Origin: Deinandra increscens subsp. villosa
Taxonomy: Eukaryota > Streptophyta > Magnoliopsida > Asterales > Asteraceae
Reading direction: 5' to 3'
DNA length: 64,000 nt
NCBI GenBank assembly: GCA_039602395.1
Contig: JBCNJP010000006.1
Coordinates: 43,115,279-43,179,278, forward strand
Of the stretch, positions 42,115-54,902 are shown one piece after another. Below the pieces are notes generated by a model. It saw nothing but the letters and a program-made list of their open reading frames with translations, did no database searches and was not told where the DNA came from. The translations under genes and the position numbers were made by a program. Each line of letters begins with the position of its first letter. The first letter of the stretch is position 1.

Positions 42115-42329
42115 ATATATATATATTTATATATATATATATACATATATATATATGAATAAATAAAATGACACTTTTATTAAGTAAAATAAAATACAAT
42201 AAAATAACAAAGGAAAAAAAAACTATCAAACATTAACTTAAACTACTCGTGGTTCAAATCTGGAATGTTCAAGTTTTGTAGAGTTGTAATGTGTTTTACA
42301 AGTGTGTTTCTTGATTCTGCAATGCCAAA

Positions 42330-42494
42330 ATGATATTATGACTTGATTAATTTGAGTATTCATCTCGTACTATATTGTTATCGTTTTCCTGTCATCTTTT
42401 ATAATCAAATTGTGCAATACAATACATCCGTACATCTCATTCACTATCTTCTCGCGCTTCATTGCCCACGCCGATAGATTAGCTAGACTCTTAC
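42330..42494 (-). pseudogene. PIF/Harbinger-type transposase C-terminal relic
   Basis: Reading leftwards, LSAWAMKREKIVNEMYGC continues into IVLHNLIIKDDRKTI before a stop. The MYGCIVLHNLII-D motif is the conserved helix holding the last acidic residue region of PIF/Harbinger nucleases (ALP1/Pong type: CIVLHNMI..D). Only about 45 residues remain, and the right side is cut at 42495 by the start of an LTR-like repeat. No other piece of the transposase is visible. Confidence 0.5.
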
Positions 42495-43026
42495 TGTCAG
42501 GACCGATTTCACATCAAGAATCTTGACTTTGAGCGAGAACGAAGTTCAGATTCGAAAACCCGAAAGAAGATGATGATGAAGATGAATCTAGGATAATCAA
42601 AAACAAGAAAAAGATGATGATCAAAGTCGAATGATTTTATTAGTCGAATGATTATAACAACGAAATCATGACAAACACACAATCTCTCTCTAGAATCCAT
42701 GACTCACTCTCTCTCTCTAGAATGGAAATCTCACACTCTACAAGAAAATCATCATCTCCACATTCAGAGACTCACTTTCTTGTAATGGGCACCCTCACTA
42801 TATATAGTGAGGATGACTGACAACTGAAAAAAATAACAAAATGAACAAAACTACAAGTAAAGCAGATAAACATAAATATTAATTAAATCAAAGTTGATTT
42901 ATTTAATCCGAAGCTTGACTCGCTCGAACCGATCTTCCGTTGACTTTTATGTTGACTGTTGACCCGAACGGTTGACTTTTCCAGAAAACGGTCTTCGGTC
43001 CAATCTCGCAAGCCTTGATCATCACA
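42495..43026 (-). repeat. possible LTR (solo or truncated)
   Basis: Bounded by TGTCAGGACC and GATCATCACA (TG..CA). It contains a minus-strand TATATATAG box in CTCACTATATATAGTGAG and GA-rich leader-like sequence. No PBS or polypurine tract borders it and no 5-bp duplication is evident, so the call is tentative. Confidence 0.35.
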
Positions 43027-43539
43027 ACCCGTGTCTCTGAATCAATTCACATGGATTCTTCAGTCAAATGCTTCGGTAAACAGATTTGATGGCGTCAGTC
43101 ACATAGATTTTAGTTCCAACACTTACAACGTCTACGAAGGTTTTTTTGACTCTTACACCTTCTTAGACGTTTTATTTCTTTACCTTCAGTCCACCAAGCA
43201 AAAGATTTCACAAAAACAAACCAATCTAGGTAAATTCCATCAACAAGATAGTAGCTAAGTCATAGTCTCTCGCTACCATGAAATGGACATCTCGGGGGCG
43301 GTACCATTCATTTCGTCTTTAAATAATGTGTTGAGATTTGTATGTGGGCTTTAAAACAAATCGAGTTAGCGGAAGCGTGCGTGCTCATATGGTTATATAC
43401 AACCATTATCCGGATCTTCCTAACATGAGTCCTGTTACATAACTTTAACAGTAAATATAGACGCTTAGTTTTACAACCGATTCCCGAACTGACAAGGCCT
43501 AGGAGCAACATCCAATTGCTCAGTGGTTTCAACCTTAGA
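43027..43539. other. unassigned sequence
   Basis: No coding or repeat structure recognised. It may be a decayed part of the adjoining copia relic. Confidence 0.25.
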
Positions 43540-44190
43540 AAAAGTTAGATAAAATTTCTTCAAGATCCACAGTTCTTTAGATGCTCATCAAGTTCATAAC
43601 TCAGGTATTCTCCTTCGCGATAAGATCAAATAGCTTTTATCATTTTGTCGCACTGGTTACATACTTCATTCGGAAATGTTTTGAACACTTCAAACGCTTC
43701 CTTCTTATGTTTCAGCAGGTAAACATAACATATCTACTTTAATCACTAGTAAATGTCTTGAAGTACCTCTAAGCAGATCTAGACATTGTTCTAAAAGGTC
43801 TGCATATATCACTATGTATCAGTCCTTGTAGGTTGAAAGCTAGTTCATGGAGAGAACGGAGACTTCATCATCTTGCACCGGTAGTATCTAGAATTCCATC
43901 AGTTTGTGATATAGATATGCACTTATTGCTTATGTGGGTAAGCCAATAATGTCGCAGATACGTTTGATTAAAAGTTTGACTTTGGTCGTTTGGCATTAAC
44001 AGTATAAATTGAACTTTCACGTGAACTACTTACTTCAGTCTCATAAATTATATAATGAGGCCGAGCCTCAAAATAAAACATATTATTAAAATAAGCTAAA
44101 ATGTTATCATTTTTAAATGAATAATGAAAACCATGTTTACACAAACAAAAAACTGGAATAGTGTTTCTAGTCAAACTACGGACATAACAC
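43540..44190 (-). pseudogene. Ty1/copia pol relic (pre-integrase and integrase)
   Basis: Reading leftwards from about 44190: SSIYTVNAKRPKSNF at the end of a protease linker, then decayed GAG-pre-integrase. LQGLIHSDICRPFRTMSRSA follows, then YVYLLKHKKEAFEVFKTF and YREGEYLSYELDEHLKNCG. These match the copia integrase core, where the D of IHSD is retained and the RSDRGGEY D is replaced near a stop. Multiple stops and frameshifts are present. The family differs from copia G, H and I. No LTR is clearly associated. Confidence 0.65.
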
Positions 44191-45313
44191 ACATGTGCGG
44201 TCTAAAGGTATTGGTTGGGATGAAGGGTTGGTAATATTTTGTCACTGCGTAGACGCGACAGTATGCGTTAGTGGACTTGGCTTTGGTTACGACTGCCCAT
44301 GCATGCGCAAGACCAGTGTATGGAAGAAATGGAACTTAGTCCCTTATAAATATAATTTCATAATAAATTAATCCGATGCGTGGGTTGTTCCCCTGCTGCT
44401 TCATGACAACATATTCGAGTGCAATGGTACTTTGACCACAAGGCTCTACAATTAAAGGACATTCGCACACACTATATTTTACTAACAAAACGGTTTTGCG
44501 TTAGTTATATATTTGGATAAATCGGGAGAAACGGAAGATGGGATTTGAGGTTGAAAGGCGGTCCCCCTCACATGCTAGTAAGAATTTTAAAGGAAGATTA
44601 TAAATAAATTATAAATAAATTATAAATAAATAGATTACCAACACTGTCATCAACGAGTCCTCCTAATTGATACTATTTTTGACTGAATCGACTAAAATCC
44701 ACTATATCTTTATTTTATCTTTTCTTATTTGACTTATACATAAACATTAACTCTTAAATTTGGTATGGATAGATGTCAGCAAAGGTGAAGTATCAAGAGC
44801 TCTCATTTCTATACATTGTATCCTTGGACGACCTCAGTATCTTACCTTCGTTATACTACGCCATGATGGGTGTCCTTGCCCATGCATGTGGTGTATAGTG
44901 ATTGTTTGTTATCATAATTTAAAGCTTATTTGTAAAAGTGGTGTTGAAATTGACCCAAAATTGTCATATATTTTTATACACACCTAGAGCACAACAGGTG
45001 TAGAAAAACCCAATGCAACTCACATCTAGGGAATCTAAACCCTAGTTCACACTAATGACTATGTGTCCTATTTCGATATGCACACCCTACAGACTATCAA
45101 CATTTATATGTCTAGTTGGGTTCATCAAATCTTAGTGGGTAGGCATGGCAGTTTTGAAGGCTGAAATATATACCGACCTTACATTAATCCTTGATAGCTA
45201 CCTAAAATCCATATATCCACCTAGATCCGAGACTTATCTACTTACTAGTCTTAGAGTCCATATCGGTTCGAGCTCAGGGGATTTACCTGAACTCCTAATC
45301 TACTACAACCTTA
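44191..45313. other. unassigned sequence, probably internal part of element M
   Basis: Left of the PBS of LTR M. On the minus strand it would be the leader and internal region of that element, but no gag motif is recognised. Confidence 0.3.
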
Positions 45314-45326
45314 GGCTCTGATACCA
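45314..45326 (-). promoter_or_regulatory. primer-binding site of LTR element M
   Basis: TGGTATCAGAGCC on the minus strand, three bases after the LTR end TGTCACA. Confidence 0.85.
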
Positions 45327-45329
45327 ACC

Positions 45330-46060
45330 TGTGACACCTCCGCCGCAGCCCCGTCGGTTTGCGGGGAGGGTGTGGGACCGACCTTCCGTATCATAACACG
45401 TGAAAGCAAAAATTTAACTTAAAACAACAGGGGCCAACCGTTCCAGCTGTAATAATACAAACGCCTCAAGCGGTATCTTTAAAAGTGTATCGTGATTGTC
45501 GCGTTATCCGAATAAGGTCCTAGATGACCCTAAGACTGGAAACCAACCAAACTTTACATAACATAATACATAAACTAAACCCCAGAGATCAATAGAACTA
45601 AACATCAGTCTATTTGTTCCCCAAATTGCTAGTGTTGGATCACACCAGAACTAGCTATTCCACGCCTATCCTTTCGTGTGTAACACCACCTTTTACTGCA
45701 TTGGCTATTACCTGCAATATGAACTGAAACACTTCAACAACATAAGTTGTTGGTGAGCAATAAGTTAACTAGTAACTCACAAAATCCGCTAGTTTTTAAT
45801 ACATGTGCTTGTCGTGAATCGTGGGTTCTGCCGAAGGTCAAAAATTAATCCAAAAAGTACGGGAGCATGGCCCGTACTTCCTTCATGTACAACCATATAC
45901 GACATATAAACTCTAATAAATTAATATTAAGGCCTCTGGACGATATGAGACACCATGTATCCCTCAAACAACTCCTATGGTCTCTATTTATACTACTATA
46001 TAATGAGTATTGGTATAAGGGTAATTTTGTCATTTTAAAATGTCTTAAAATTAAGCAGCG
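45330..46060 (-). repeat. 5' LTR of element M
   Basis: On the minus strand it ends GCTGCGGCGGAGGTGTCACA at 45330, next to the PBS. TATAAATA (minus) lies at 45985-45992. The distal (U3) end is not certain; 46060 is approximate. It is probably of gypsy type from the GTGTCACA terminus. Confidence 0.55.
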
Positions 46061-47379
46061 TATAAGTACTTGACAACATGTAGAAGTGACTAAAGCAGAC
46101 TTGCATCCGCTTACCCCTTCTTCTCAGCTATTGGTTCAAATCTGCTCTATCCCTTCTTTAACCTCGCATCCCAAATGCAGTCTTAATTCAAAATCAATCT
46201 GAAACACCAGACTTGTAGGGACCTGATTTCAGAAAAGCAACAAATGATTCATCTTTTTTATCTTAGAGAAAGCAAAGAATCTCCTCTTTGAGAGAGATTC
46301 TTCTCTTTCTTTTGATCTTCAAATTCGTCAATCATTGAAAACATCCGTTTGAGGTGCATCTTCGAAATCGGCACAGAGAATACGTAAAATGAAATGACGC
46401 TCAATTTCAAATGAAATTGAAATTGGTTCTACAAGTTGACACTTCTCCCTCTCAGACACTCACAGAAAACATCCATTTGAGGTACATTCTCGTCTATCTC
46501 CGTATGTAGGTCTATCATCGATGTGGTTCTCTTTCCTAACCTGAATCTCGCTGCATTTGTCTTCCATAGGAGAATGATGATGAATTGGGGAGGCTGGGTA
46601 GCAACAATCAAAGTGTCAAAGATGGAAATTGATCGAAAGGTATTCATTTTTATGGTTCAATGTAAATGATTAATCGAATCACTATATTGTGAGTTAACCT
46701 AACAATATTCTCCATCTGTGACTCTAAAATATGCCATCTATACATGAGAGCCACTACAAATTTTGTTGATCCGTTAAAAATTATGGTATTGTGTAAAAAG
46801 TAATTCATTTAATCACAATTGATTAGCTCAAAAGAAGTACATAGCGACATATTTGTTCTTGATTATCTCTCGGAAACAAAATCTGGTGAGTTCTTGATCT
46901 TTTTATTATTCTTCGTATTTAGATCATCCATTTCTTTATAGTTTTGTTGATGCTTTCATACGCTGATTGCGGATTTAAAGAACATGTGGTGAGTTCTAGA
47001 TCATTTTTTTAATCTTGTTTATCTTAAGTTAATTCTTTTGTTAATCATCTTGTTTCTGGTTGGATTTTTATTATTTAACTTATGTATTGATTGTTGATTT
47101 CTAGAGTTTTGATTCAAAGTTTTGGAGAAGTAGGTGTCGCAGCAGGTCAAGATCATAATTTTCTCTCATTTTGTTAGTTCTTCATACACAGAATCTTTGA
47201 ATCGCACATTCATGTCATTTTTCTCATGTAGATCTTCAGTTCGATTGAATTCTAGAAGAATAATCAAACTTTTATTCGTGATTTCGTTCCATAGTGAGGA
47301 TACAATCGATATTACAGTTATTGCTGAAGGATTTATTGTAAATACGTTTACGGGATCGTTTCCATGTCAATACAGATTA
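46061..47379. other. unassigned AT-rich sequence
   Basis: No conserved domain. A short exon-like string near 46573-46640 (MNWGGWVATIKVSKMEIDRK before GTATTC) is too small to support a gene. It may include the U3 end of LTR M. Confidence 0.3.
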
Positions 47380-49754
47380 TAGACGGAATTTTGTCTAATG
47401 TAATACTCAAATGGTTTCATTAATATGTGTCGAATGATTACAACCGAAGGAGTATACATCATTTAAGATCTAGGAGAGGTCTGACATGACCTCTCCTCTC
47501 AAACATATTAGAACAGAACGAAACTCACAAATTTATATTATCCAACGAACTAGGACCTATTTATAGGAAACTGACAACGAACTGGATAACCAACGAAATG
47601 GAAAACCAACGAACCAAAAGTTCATTGGCAATTCGTTGGCCAGTTTGTTAACTCAATAAACATAGTATCTTTGCTCGTAACATGTGTCTGATATTCGAAC
47701 GGTTACGGCCATACTAGGAACTTGCTCTAACAGACCTCCCCCCCTGGATGTTACTGTTGAATGTTGATCTTCAAACTTTGCAATCTTCAGTCAATTTGTT
47801 ACTACTTGATATCACAGTTTCCAGCAAATTCCCCATGCGACTGAACTTCGAGTATGCAGGAAACAGTTCATAGTCTTGTACAATTACCACAACCAATAAA
47901 GTTCCCCCTCGGATAAAGCAACTCCGGGAAGTACTTCCAACTTCTGACTGGAATATGATAATGTTTCACTTCATAAATCGTCCAGGAAATCTAAATACAT
48001 CTAACGAACATCACTGCATCGGTATAGACAGCTTTGACTTCATCTTCCTGAATTGTAATACACACTGATCTTCATGAAAACCAACATGTCAAAATCTTCA
48101 ATCATAGAAATTCCCCCTCAGAGTTAACTCCCTCCTAATGCATATCCCGGATCAAGCACATTTTGTTTGTGGATTGCCTATTGCATCTCACGACTCAAGA
48201 AAGTGTTAGGCATATAACAAAGAGATCCAATCCATAACTGAAAACTTCAAATATATCAACTCCCATGAATATAAGAATACACAACCTCTTCATGTAGACT
48301 AGAAAAACACTATCACTCAATACCCCTGAAATGATTGCTTTCCCATTGAATATTCACTTTTTTCAAACATAAAACTCTTTTAAGTTTTAGAGCCCTCATA
48401 TTTCCCCCTAAACAACTAAAATATTCAATCTTCTTGATAGATTTAACAAGCATCAAGATCTTGGAAATTCACTATTTCGTACGCCCCCAAAAAGCGAACA
48501 AATCATCAGAAATTTTAATCTTATTCACAATTAGTCAACAAAATCGTCAAGAATATAATTCTCAATTCTTGATTCCAACCCCGCAAGAACATCGTCTTTC
48601 ATGGAATGATAAACTCATGTGCCCCGCAAACAGAATCCTGAATTATCTTTAATCTTTTGTCGTGGTGAAAAGTAATTCTCCGAGAATTGTTCCATAGTAA
48701 TAACCCAGTTTTTGAATCCATGCCTAACATCAAAAACCATAATTACCCCATAAACATATCTGGAATTCGATATCTAACTCATGAGAAACACTGGTATCTG
48801 GAATAAAATTCTTCAAATTATTCATTTCTCTTGCTTTATAAAAATAACCATCAAAACAAACTAAAGTTACAGAATTAAGGGGTAATTCAGGTAACTTTGT
48901 ATATCTCATTGTAATTCCAATCAATGAATGGCTCAATGAACAAAAACTTAACAAAGATAACATGTCAACGTACCAGCCGATGAACCAAGGTGCAATGAAC
49001 CAGTTGTCAACGAACCAAGAAAAGTTAACGAATTACCCTTAACGAACAAGTCAACGAATAAGAAACCCAACGAACGTCCCTCGTTCGTTTGTTAAAGATG
49101 CCAGTTTGTTCGTTGAAGATTATGAATATTTCAGTTCGTTCGATGAAGGTACATGTAACACACATTGAGTTCGTTGAAACTGCAACCAGAGGTCTTTTAA
49201 GCTCAAATCAATCCAAATTCATCCTATAATCGAATTTCCTTGTTCAAACACTATTGTTAGGTCGAAGACACACTTATCTGCACCTAACTTCCTGTTTTAA
49301 CGTCCAAAATCAAGATTTGATCCATAAATTTAAGCCGGAAGTAGCCAACAACTCTGATACCACTTATAAAACGCGTAGGTGATCGTCTACTGGCTATGGT
49401 ACCAAGATCAAGACAATGAATACAAGAACACACAAGCTAAATAAAGAGTCAATTGCATTGATACTAGAACAAACACAATTACAAACTCTGTGGAACAGTT
49501 AAGCACTCTCTTAGACTTCCACTCCCAATACCAGTCCCAAGACTTCCATGTGTTAATGAACACATTAAACTATATATAGTAAGATCACTACTAATGAACA
49601 GGACAACCAACAAACCTGTGGTTCGTTGCTTGTTTGTTTCCTATTCGTTGGCGGTTCGCTGGATAGTCTAAGAGATAAAATTCAACACACTAATCAAAAA
49701 AACTAACGAGACTAACTGTGATACATTACACGTCACACAGTTTATGCACTAACA
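47380..49754 (-). mobile_element. LTR element N (copia-like, non-coding interior)
   Basis: Minus-strand order: LTR (49754 to about 49365), PBS TGGTATCAGAG (49362-49352), 1.6 kb internal, polypurine tract CCAGGGGGGGAGG (about 47736-47748), LTR (47732 to about 47380). Both LTRs start TGTTAG and carry a TATA box and CAACGAAC-type motifs, yet differ strongly in sequence, so they may come from two related elements joined by recombination. The interior has no gag or pol. A second polypurine-like tract, CAAGGGGAGTT, at 49755-49765 implies another element's remnant to the right. Confidence 0.6.
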
Positions 49755-50028
49755 AACTCCCCTTGACGTGTGTTGTATCAGATCTTCAAACCTTTGAATC
49801 TATTGTTAGTTGATGTAGAGTAGGCATGGTAGAAACAGGACTGTGTCAACTGAACCATTTCTGAAAGTATCATTTGTTAGCTTGTCCTCTGACTGGATAA
49901 AGGAATTAACTCTTTCACAACTTTGCAACCATGCATGAGATCTTTTCCTGCATCCATATCTAGGAGACTTTCAACCTGCAAGCTTCAGATGACAGAAGTG
50001 AGGTTTTTCTTTTCAAACATAAACTTTA
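49755..50028 (-). other. remnant internal sequence next to LTR N
   Basis: Starts with a polypurine-like tract on the minus strand and resembles in style the internal end of element N near 47733-47900. Cut at 50029 by LTR L. Confidence 0.35.
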
Positions 50029-51284
50029 TGTCACACCCCTAATTTCCACTAACGGAGTTTTACCGTGTGGGCTGTGATCCAGACCAGGACCCGAGTCATT
50101 AGTTACATCAAACATAAGTTAAGGGTTCAAAATGTAAATATATTTCCAAATGGGAAATATCAAATAGAGTTTAAAGTTTAGCAGAAGCACGTAAAAGTCA
50201 ATTTTTGCAAAATACCAGTTCAAGTTGAAAAGATTTAAAAACAAATTCCCAAAAATAGAGGTTTTAACCAACGTACGTGCCCAAAAATCCGATACTCCTA
50301 GCGTCTTGAAAAACATGCACAACAAGCATGTGTCAACTAATGTTAGTGTATAACTAGTATAAATATGCAGTACGAATATAACAATTTTTATTCGTATATA
50401 AGTATGTATATTACAAGTACAATCCATATCGTAGGTAGCGAGCCTAAGTTCATGTCACTAAAACGTTCGCAACCAAAGCTGACAAGGGTAGTTGTAGGAA
50501 TATTTCCTTACGTATTTTTCCTTCCCCGTGACTACTCGATCACGGTAAGTTAGGATGACATTGTCCTCAGTCCGACCGCCAGTCGGGTGGTGCATCTCGT
50601 GCCCGCTGAGTGGGGTTTGTCAGACCCCAGTAGTACTAGCCAATATCCCCTCGCTATTTGCTATTAGCGGTTCGATAAAGTAAGGACTTGAAAGATAAAG
50701 CATTTTACGTGAATATGTGATATATACTGGATTTCTACTTTAATCATACACAAATTCGTTGTGTTATCACCCTAACCCGGGTGTAACGTGTTTGCGTGTT
50801 ATCGTCCAAACCCGGACGTAACGTAAGAGATTGTGTAACTCACCTTAGGGTGCGCTGCTACAATTTAGTAAGACTTCAAGCCTTACGTAACTACCGAGCA
50901 CCTATCGATTTTACATACGTAAGTGTGTATCCGCACATGAGTAACATAGCCTAGACGACGGTTCAGTGAAATATAATTTAAATGTGGCTTGTGAAACCAT
51001 TGTCAACATTTGACAAAAATCGATTATAAGAAATGAGTCGAGGATGACGTTTAGCCAAAAGGACAAGGATTTACAAAAGTCGATGCGAGTGTACCAATGA
51101 TATATGTTGAGAAGATCGGGTAAAACGTATAAGTTCATATATAAACGTCATAACGAATCCATAAAAATATGCATATCTTGCATAAATATATTTTGTGTGT
51201 CAAAAATTCAAATGCATATATTTATTTACTTTGTCACCAAGAATTTACACAATATACACATGTAGAGGAGTCATGATAATTAAT

Positions 51285-51318
<34 letters not shown>
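50029..51318 (-). repeat. gypsy-type LTR L, first piece
   Basis: Begins TGTCACACCCCTAATTTCC in plus orientation, the reversed GGGTGTGACA end of Tekay-like LTRs. It is clearly related to LTR K at 63046: shared blocks include ACTAACGGAGTTT, ATCGTAGGTAGC, CAGTCCGACC.CCAGTCGG and CCCCAGTAGTACTA. It stops in a (TA)n where the Helitron is inserted and resumes at 57881. Short open frames inside are ignored. Confidence 0.75.
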
Positions 51319-51330
51319 CTAGGGGGTACC

Positions 51331-51475
51331 CGCGCGTTGCGGCGGCGATAGTGTATAGCGTGTTATTCGTCTTCTGTTCGCGCGTTGCGGCGGCGACAGT
51401 GTATAGTGTGTTATTCGTCTTCTGTTCGCGCGTTGCGGTGGCGGTAGCGGTTTATAAAGTGTGATTCGTCATTTG
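51331..51475 (-). repeat. 48-bp tandem repeat containing the Helitron 3' hairpin
   Basis: Three units starting at 51331, 51379 and 51427, each opening CGCGCGTTGCGG and containing GTGTTATTCGTCTTCTGTT-like sequence; the third is degenerate. Only the outermost copy is adjacent to CTAG. Confidence 0.9.
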
Positions 51476-52160
51476 TTGTCGCGTTATGATGGCACGACAA
51501 TTTACAACATGATATTCATTACTGTTAGCGTGGCGCGACAACAATTCACGATATGACAGCACGACAGGTTAGTAGTCAAGAAGAAAGTGATAAGCGTTCT
51601 TGACTTTTCTTTTCAATATGAACCTTTCACCAATTACATTTACTCTTCAGAGACATTTACATATTTCTTCTCCTTAAACTTTTTAATTACGTGTTTTTCC
51701 AACTCAAAAATGTCAACTACCTATTTACATATTTCTTCTCCTTAAATTTAGGGTATGCCTTGTCATGTTAGAGATGAAGGTCAATACGAACTTCAGTTTT
51801 ATAAAAAAAAGGAAAAATCAACTTATTCTTTGAGATGTGAATCGCCTCAGATAGAGCTCAAATTTAGGATGAAGCTGCATTTGAATAAGCAAGGAATAAA
51901 ATGTGATAGCTATTTAAAGAAAGAAAGGACAAGTCAAATATATTTTCCACCTATAACAAAGACAACAAATGCCCATCAGGAAAATTAGAGGTCCTAGTAA
52001 AGGTGATAAACAAATAAATAAAAATGCACAACAAAAAATTGATTCTTTTCTACAGAAATGGCCGCTGCTGCTATCTCAGATTGTTGAAATTCCAAGAAGT
52101 CAATCCCTACATTGTCAGTCCCATCATTACAGGACCCTCCTACACCAGTCAGATTAATAT

Positions 52161-52481
52161 AAATCATACATATGAACTAAAGAGTAGATTATAATAACAT
52201 AATATTAAGTTCTTACAAAGTGTTTTCAGTTGCACTTTGAAAACATTTCAACTAAAGAGTAGATTATAATAACATAATATTAATATAAATCATACATATG
52301 AACTAAAGAGTAGATTATAATAACATAATATTAAGTTCTTACAAAGTGTTTTCAGTTGCACTTTGAAAACATTTCAACTAAAAAGAAGATCTAAGAACTC
52401 TTTAAATCATACATATGAACTAAAGAGTAGATTATAATAACATAATATTAAGTTCTTACAAAGTGTTTTCAGTTACATGTT
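52161..52481. repeat. three copies of a roughly 80-120-bp unit
   Basis: Copies start at about 52161, 52287 and 52404 with AAATCATACATATGAACT and run through AAGTTCTTACAAAGTG; part of the unit also recurs at 52253. Nearly identical, so a recent local amplification within the Helitron. Confidence 0.85.
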
Positions 52482-52615
52482 ATTATATGTTAATGTGGAT
52501 ACAAAATATGTCGTTTACACAAAAATATAAAGTAAACATCTTCCTTCCATTCAAAATAACATGAATTTTGCAGCTAAAACTAAAAATATGATATTAGAGA
52601 TGAAAAAACAGATCA

Positions 52616-52814
52616 GAAACATTAAAAAGTGTTATGTTATACCTCACAAAAGAAACTCCTCTTAGAGAAACCATTTACTATGCCGAGGTAAAAATAGTCT
52701 TCTTTTTAGAATGAGAAACATTAAAAAGTGTCATGTTATACCTTACAAAAGAAAATCCTCCTAGAGAAACCATTTACTATGCCGAGGTAAAATTATTCTT
52801 CTTTTTAGAATGAG
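52616..52814. repeat. 98-bp tandem duplication
   Basis: Two units starting GAAACATTAAAAAGTG at 52616 and 52714, sharing CCATTTACTATGCCGAGG, with a few substitutions. Confidence 0.85.
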
Positions 52815-54770
52815 ATGATGATTCTTTAAGTCCTTTTGAGCTACATTTTATCCCTTTATAACCTTTTCCTAAGTTCATTAACATCAATATCTTAATCTGT
52901 GAAATCATCATCCACAACTATAATGTGTCAATTAGAATATAACTCATCTCTTCTTGTGGTTCTGAACACACAAAAATAACTCTGTCATAACACTACTTTT
53001 CTGATAATGGCAGAGAGAGTAAGATTTTTTTCAAGTTTCTTACATGAATGATACTCTGATGCAGACTTCAAGTGTAGTTGTTCTCCAAGATCTCTTGTAA
53101 ACACATGTTTACAACCGTGTTATAACTAAAAAGGGAAAACGCATCCAAAGTTAATATTTAATATGCGTAACAATAAACCTATAAAATAACAGTTTTATAA
53201 GACATACATCAGATGAGAGATACATTAGCTTCACGAAGAATATAAAAAGAAATAATAATTAGTTTAGTCGTTTTAGTCATTTTTTCCCCTTCACAACAAA
53301 TATAAAAACAAATAAACAAGTGTATTTTTGCTGCATCAGTAGTGATAAAAATACAGCTTAAAGGATTATTAACAGCCTCAGACTAATTTAGTAGGCCAAA
53401 TGAGTTAAAAACTTTAAAACAAAGAATATGACCTACATGCATTAAGTTAAGTGAGAAAAGGCCATAATGCAACCAATTTCTCAGATAGCATTGCCAGCTT
53501 ATTTCCATAAAACAACATATCACATAGAATGACCACAAACAATTAGGCATAGAGACCTGGAAAAAAATGAACAAAATTATGAAGAAACGATATCAGCAGT
53601 TTGAGATACCTCATACCTTTACATCCAACTTTGACATTTTTGAACAATTGTCTAGTACTTCAGGCAAACAGGTCAGGCCATTGTTTGATGCCTATAAGAA
53701 AGCTCACACTATAGCATAAAATCGTACATAAATCATAAATCATAAGTATGTACCTCGGGAGCTGAAGAGCTGCTTTTTGCGGATCGCTGGACCAAAAATA
53801 TTGTAACAGACCCAAGCAAACCATAATAAACTCTATCTTGATCAATATATACAAGTTAGCGATTTTTTTAAGAAATAAAGAAAGCTATACATTTAGAATT
53901 TGTGCAGCAAAATCACATATCCTAAGATCTTATAATCGAAAGAATCATATGTAGCCAAATCACATAAAAGTTTGCATACAATAGACAAATAAAACATAAT
54001 CAATCAAGATTCAGAATTTAACTGTCTGTTAAGTCCCAGTCCAGAAAAGTGGCACACCATCCATGAATGTTTAACCAACTACCCACACCCCAAGGCATGA
54101 TACAAAAAATGGAATCAGTAAAATAAAAGAATTTGGCTTGCCTGAGCAGCACATTGTTCATACAATCTATTGTCGGTGTCCAACCACTTGCACTTTGACC
54201 CAAAACTTACATCCTGAAATTACAAACCACCAGCACAAAAATAGAGTCAATAATCAGAATTTTACACAGCCCAAAGAATAGAATTTGGATGACTTTCAAT
54301 TAGTTCCATTAACCTAATTTTCCCTATTTGACCTGTTGAGCTTAACAACAACCCAAACCCACTGACTCATTAATAAATTTGTCAAAATTGCCACAAAAAT
54401 AGCCCTGTCAAATTGCAAAATACATACAAAAACCTCAAATCACTTTTTTAAATATCAGTTGTATGTAAAATACATTTAAAGACATCAAACCATTTTGCTT
54501 TAATGGAATACCATTAGAAAAGATAGAAAGATTTAAGAAAGGTATTAACCACACACCTTTAGAGAAGTTTAAATGATGTTTCATCAAAACTCCAAGCAAC
54601 TAAAAAGCGGATCTACAATCATGGGAAACCTACACATCAAAGGAACATTTGTAAAAGCAAGTATATCAATATGATGCAAGTAAGTTTTAAGGCAACAACC
54701 AATTAAAAAGAGCACCACATACAAAAATTTAAACATAGAAATAAGCAAAAAGAACTGGATCAGAATTTAC

Positions 54771-54902
54771 CTACCAAGTGTCTCTACTTTCTTTCTAATA
54801 TCGAATGACAGAAGAACTGGATCAGAATGCTTTGGAAGCAAGTCTTGCATTTGCCTTTTCTCCCTTAACCCAATTTTCCACTTTTGAACACTCGTTCAAG
54901 AC
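54771..54902 (-). pseudogene. captured C-terminal exon of an Hsp110-type HSP70
   Basis: A 132-bp exon-like block flanked by AG and GT on the minus strand. It reads VLNECSKVENWVKGE and then, after a one-base frame change, DLLPKHSDPVLLSFDIRKKV. This matches the C-terminal helical region of plant HSP70-14/15/16 (pattern VLNEC..AE.WL.EK...Q..LPK...P.L.S.DIR.K...L). The frame change destroys coding. A 16-bp duplication (AGAACTGGATCAGAAT at 54752 and 54813) overlaps its end. No other HSP70 exon is recognised in the Helitron. Confidence 0.6.
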
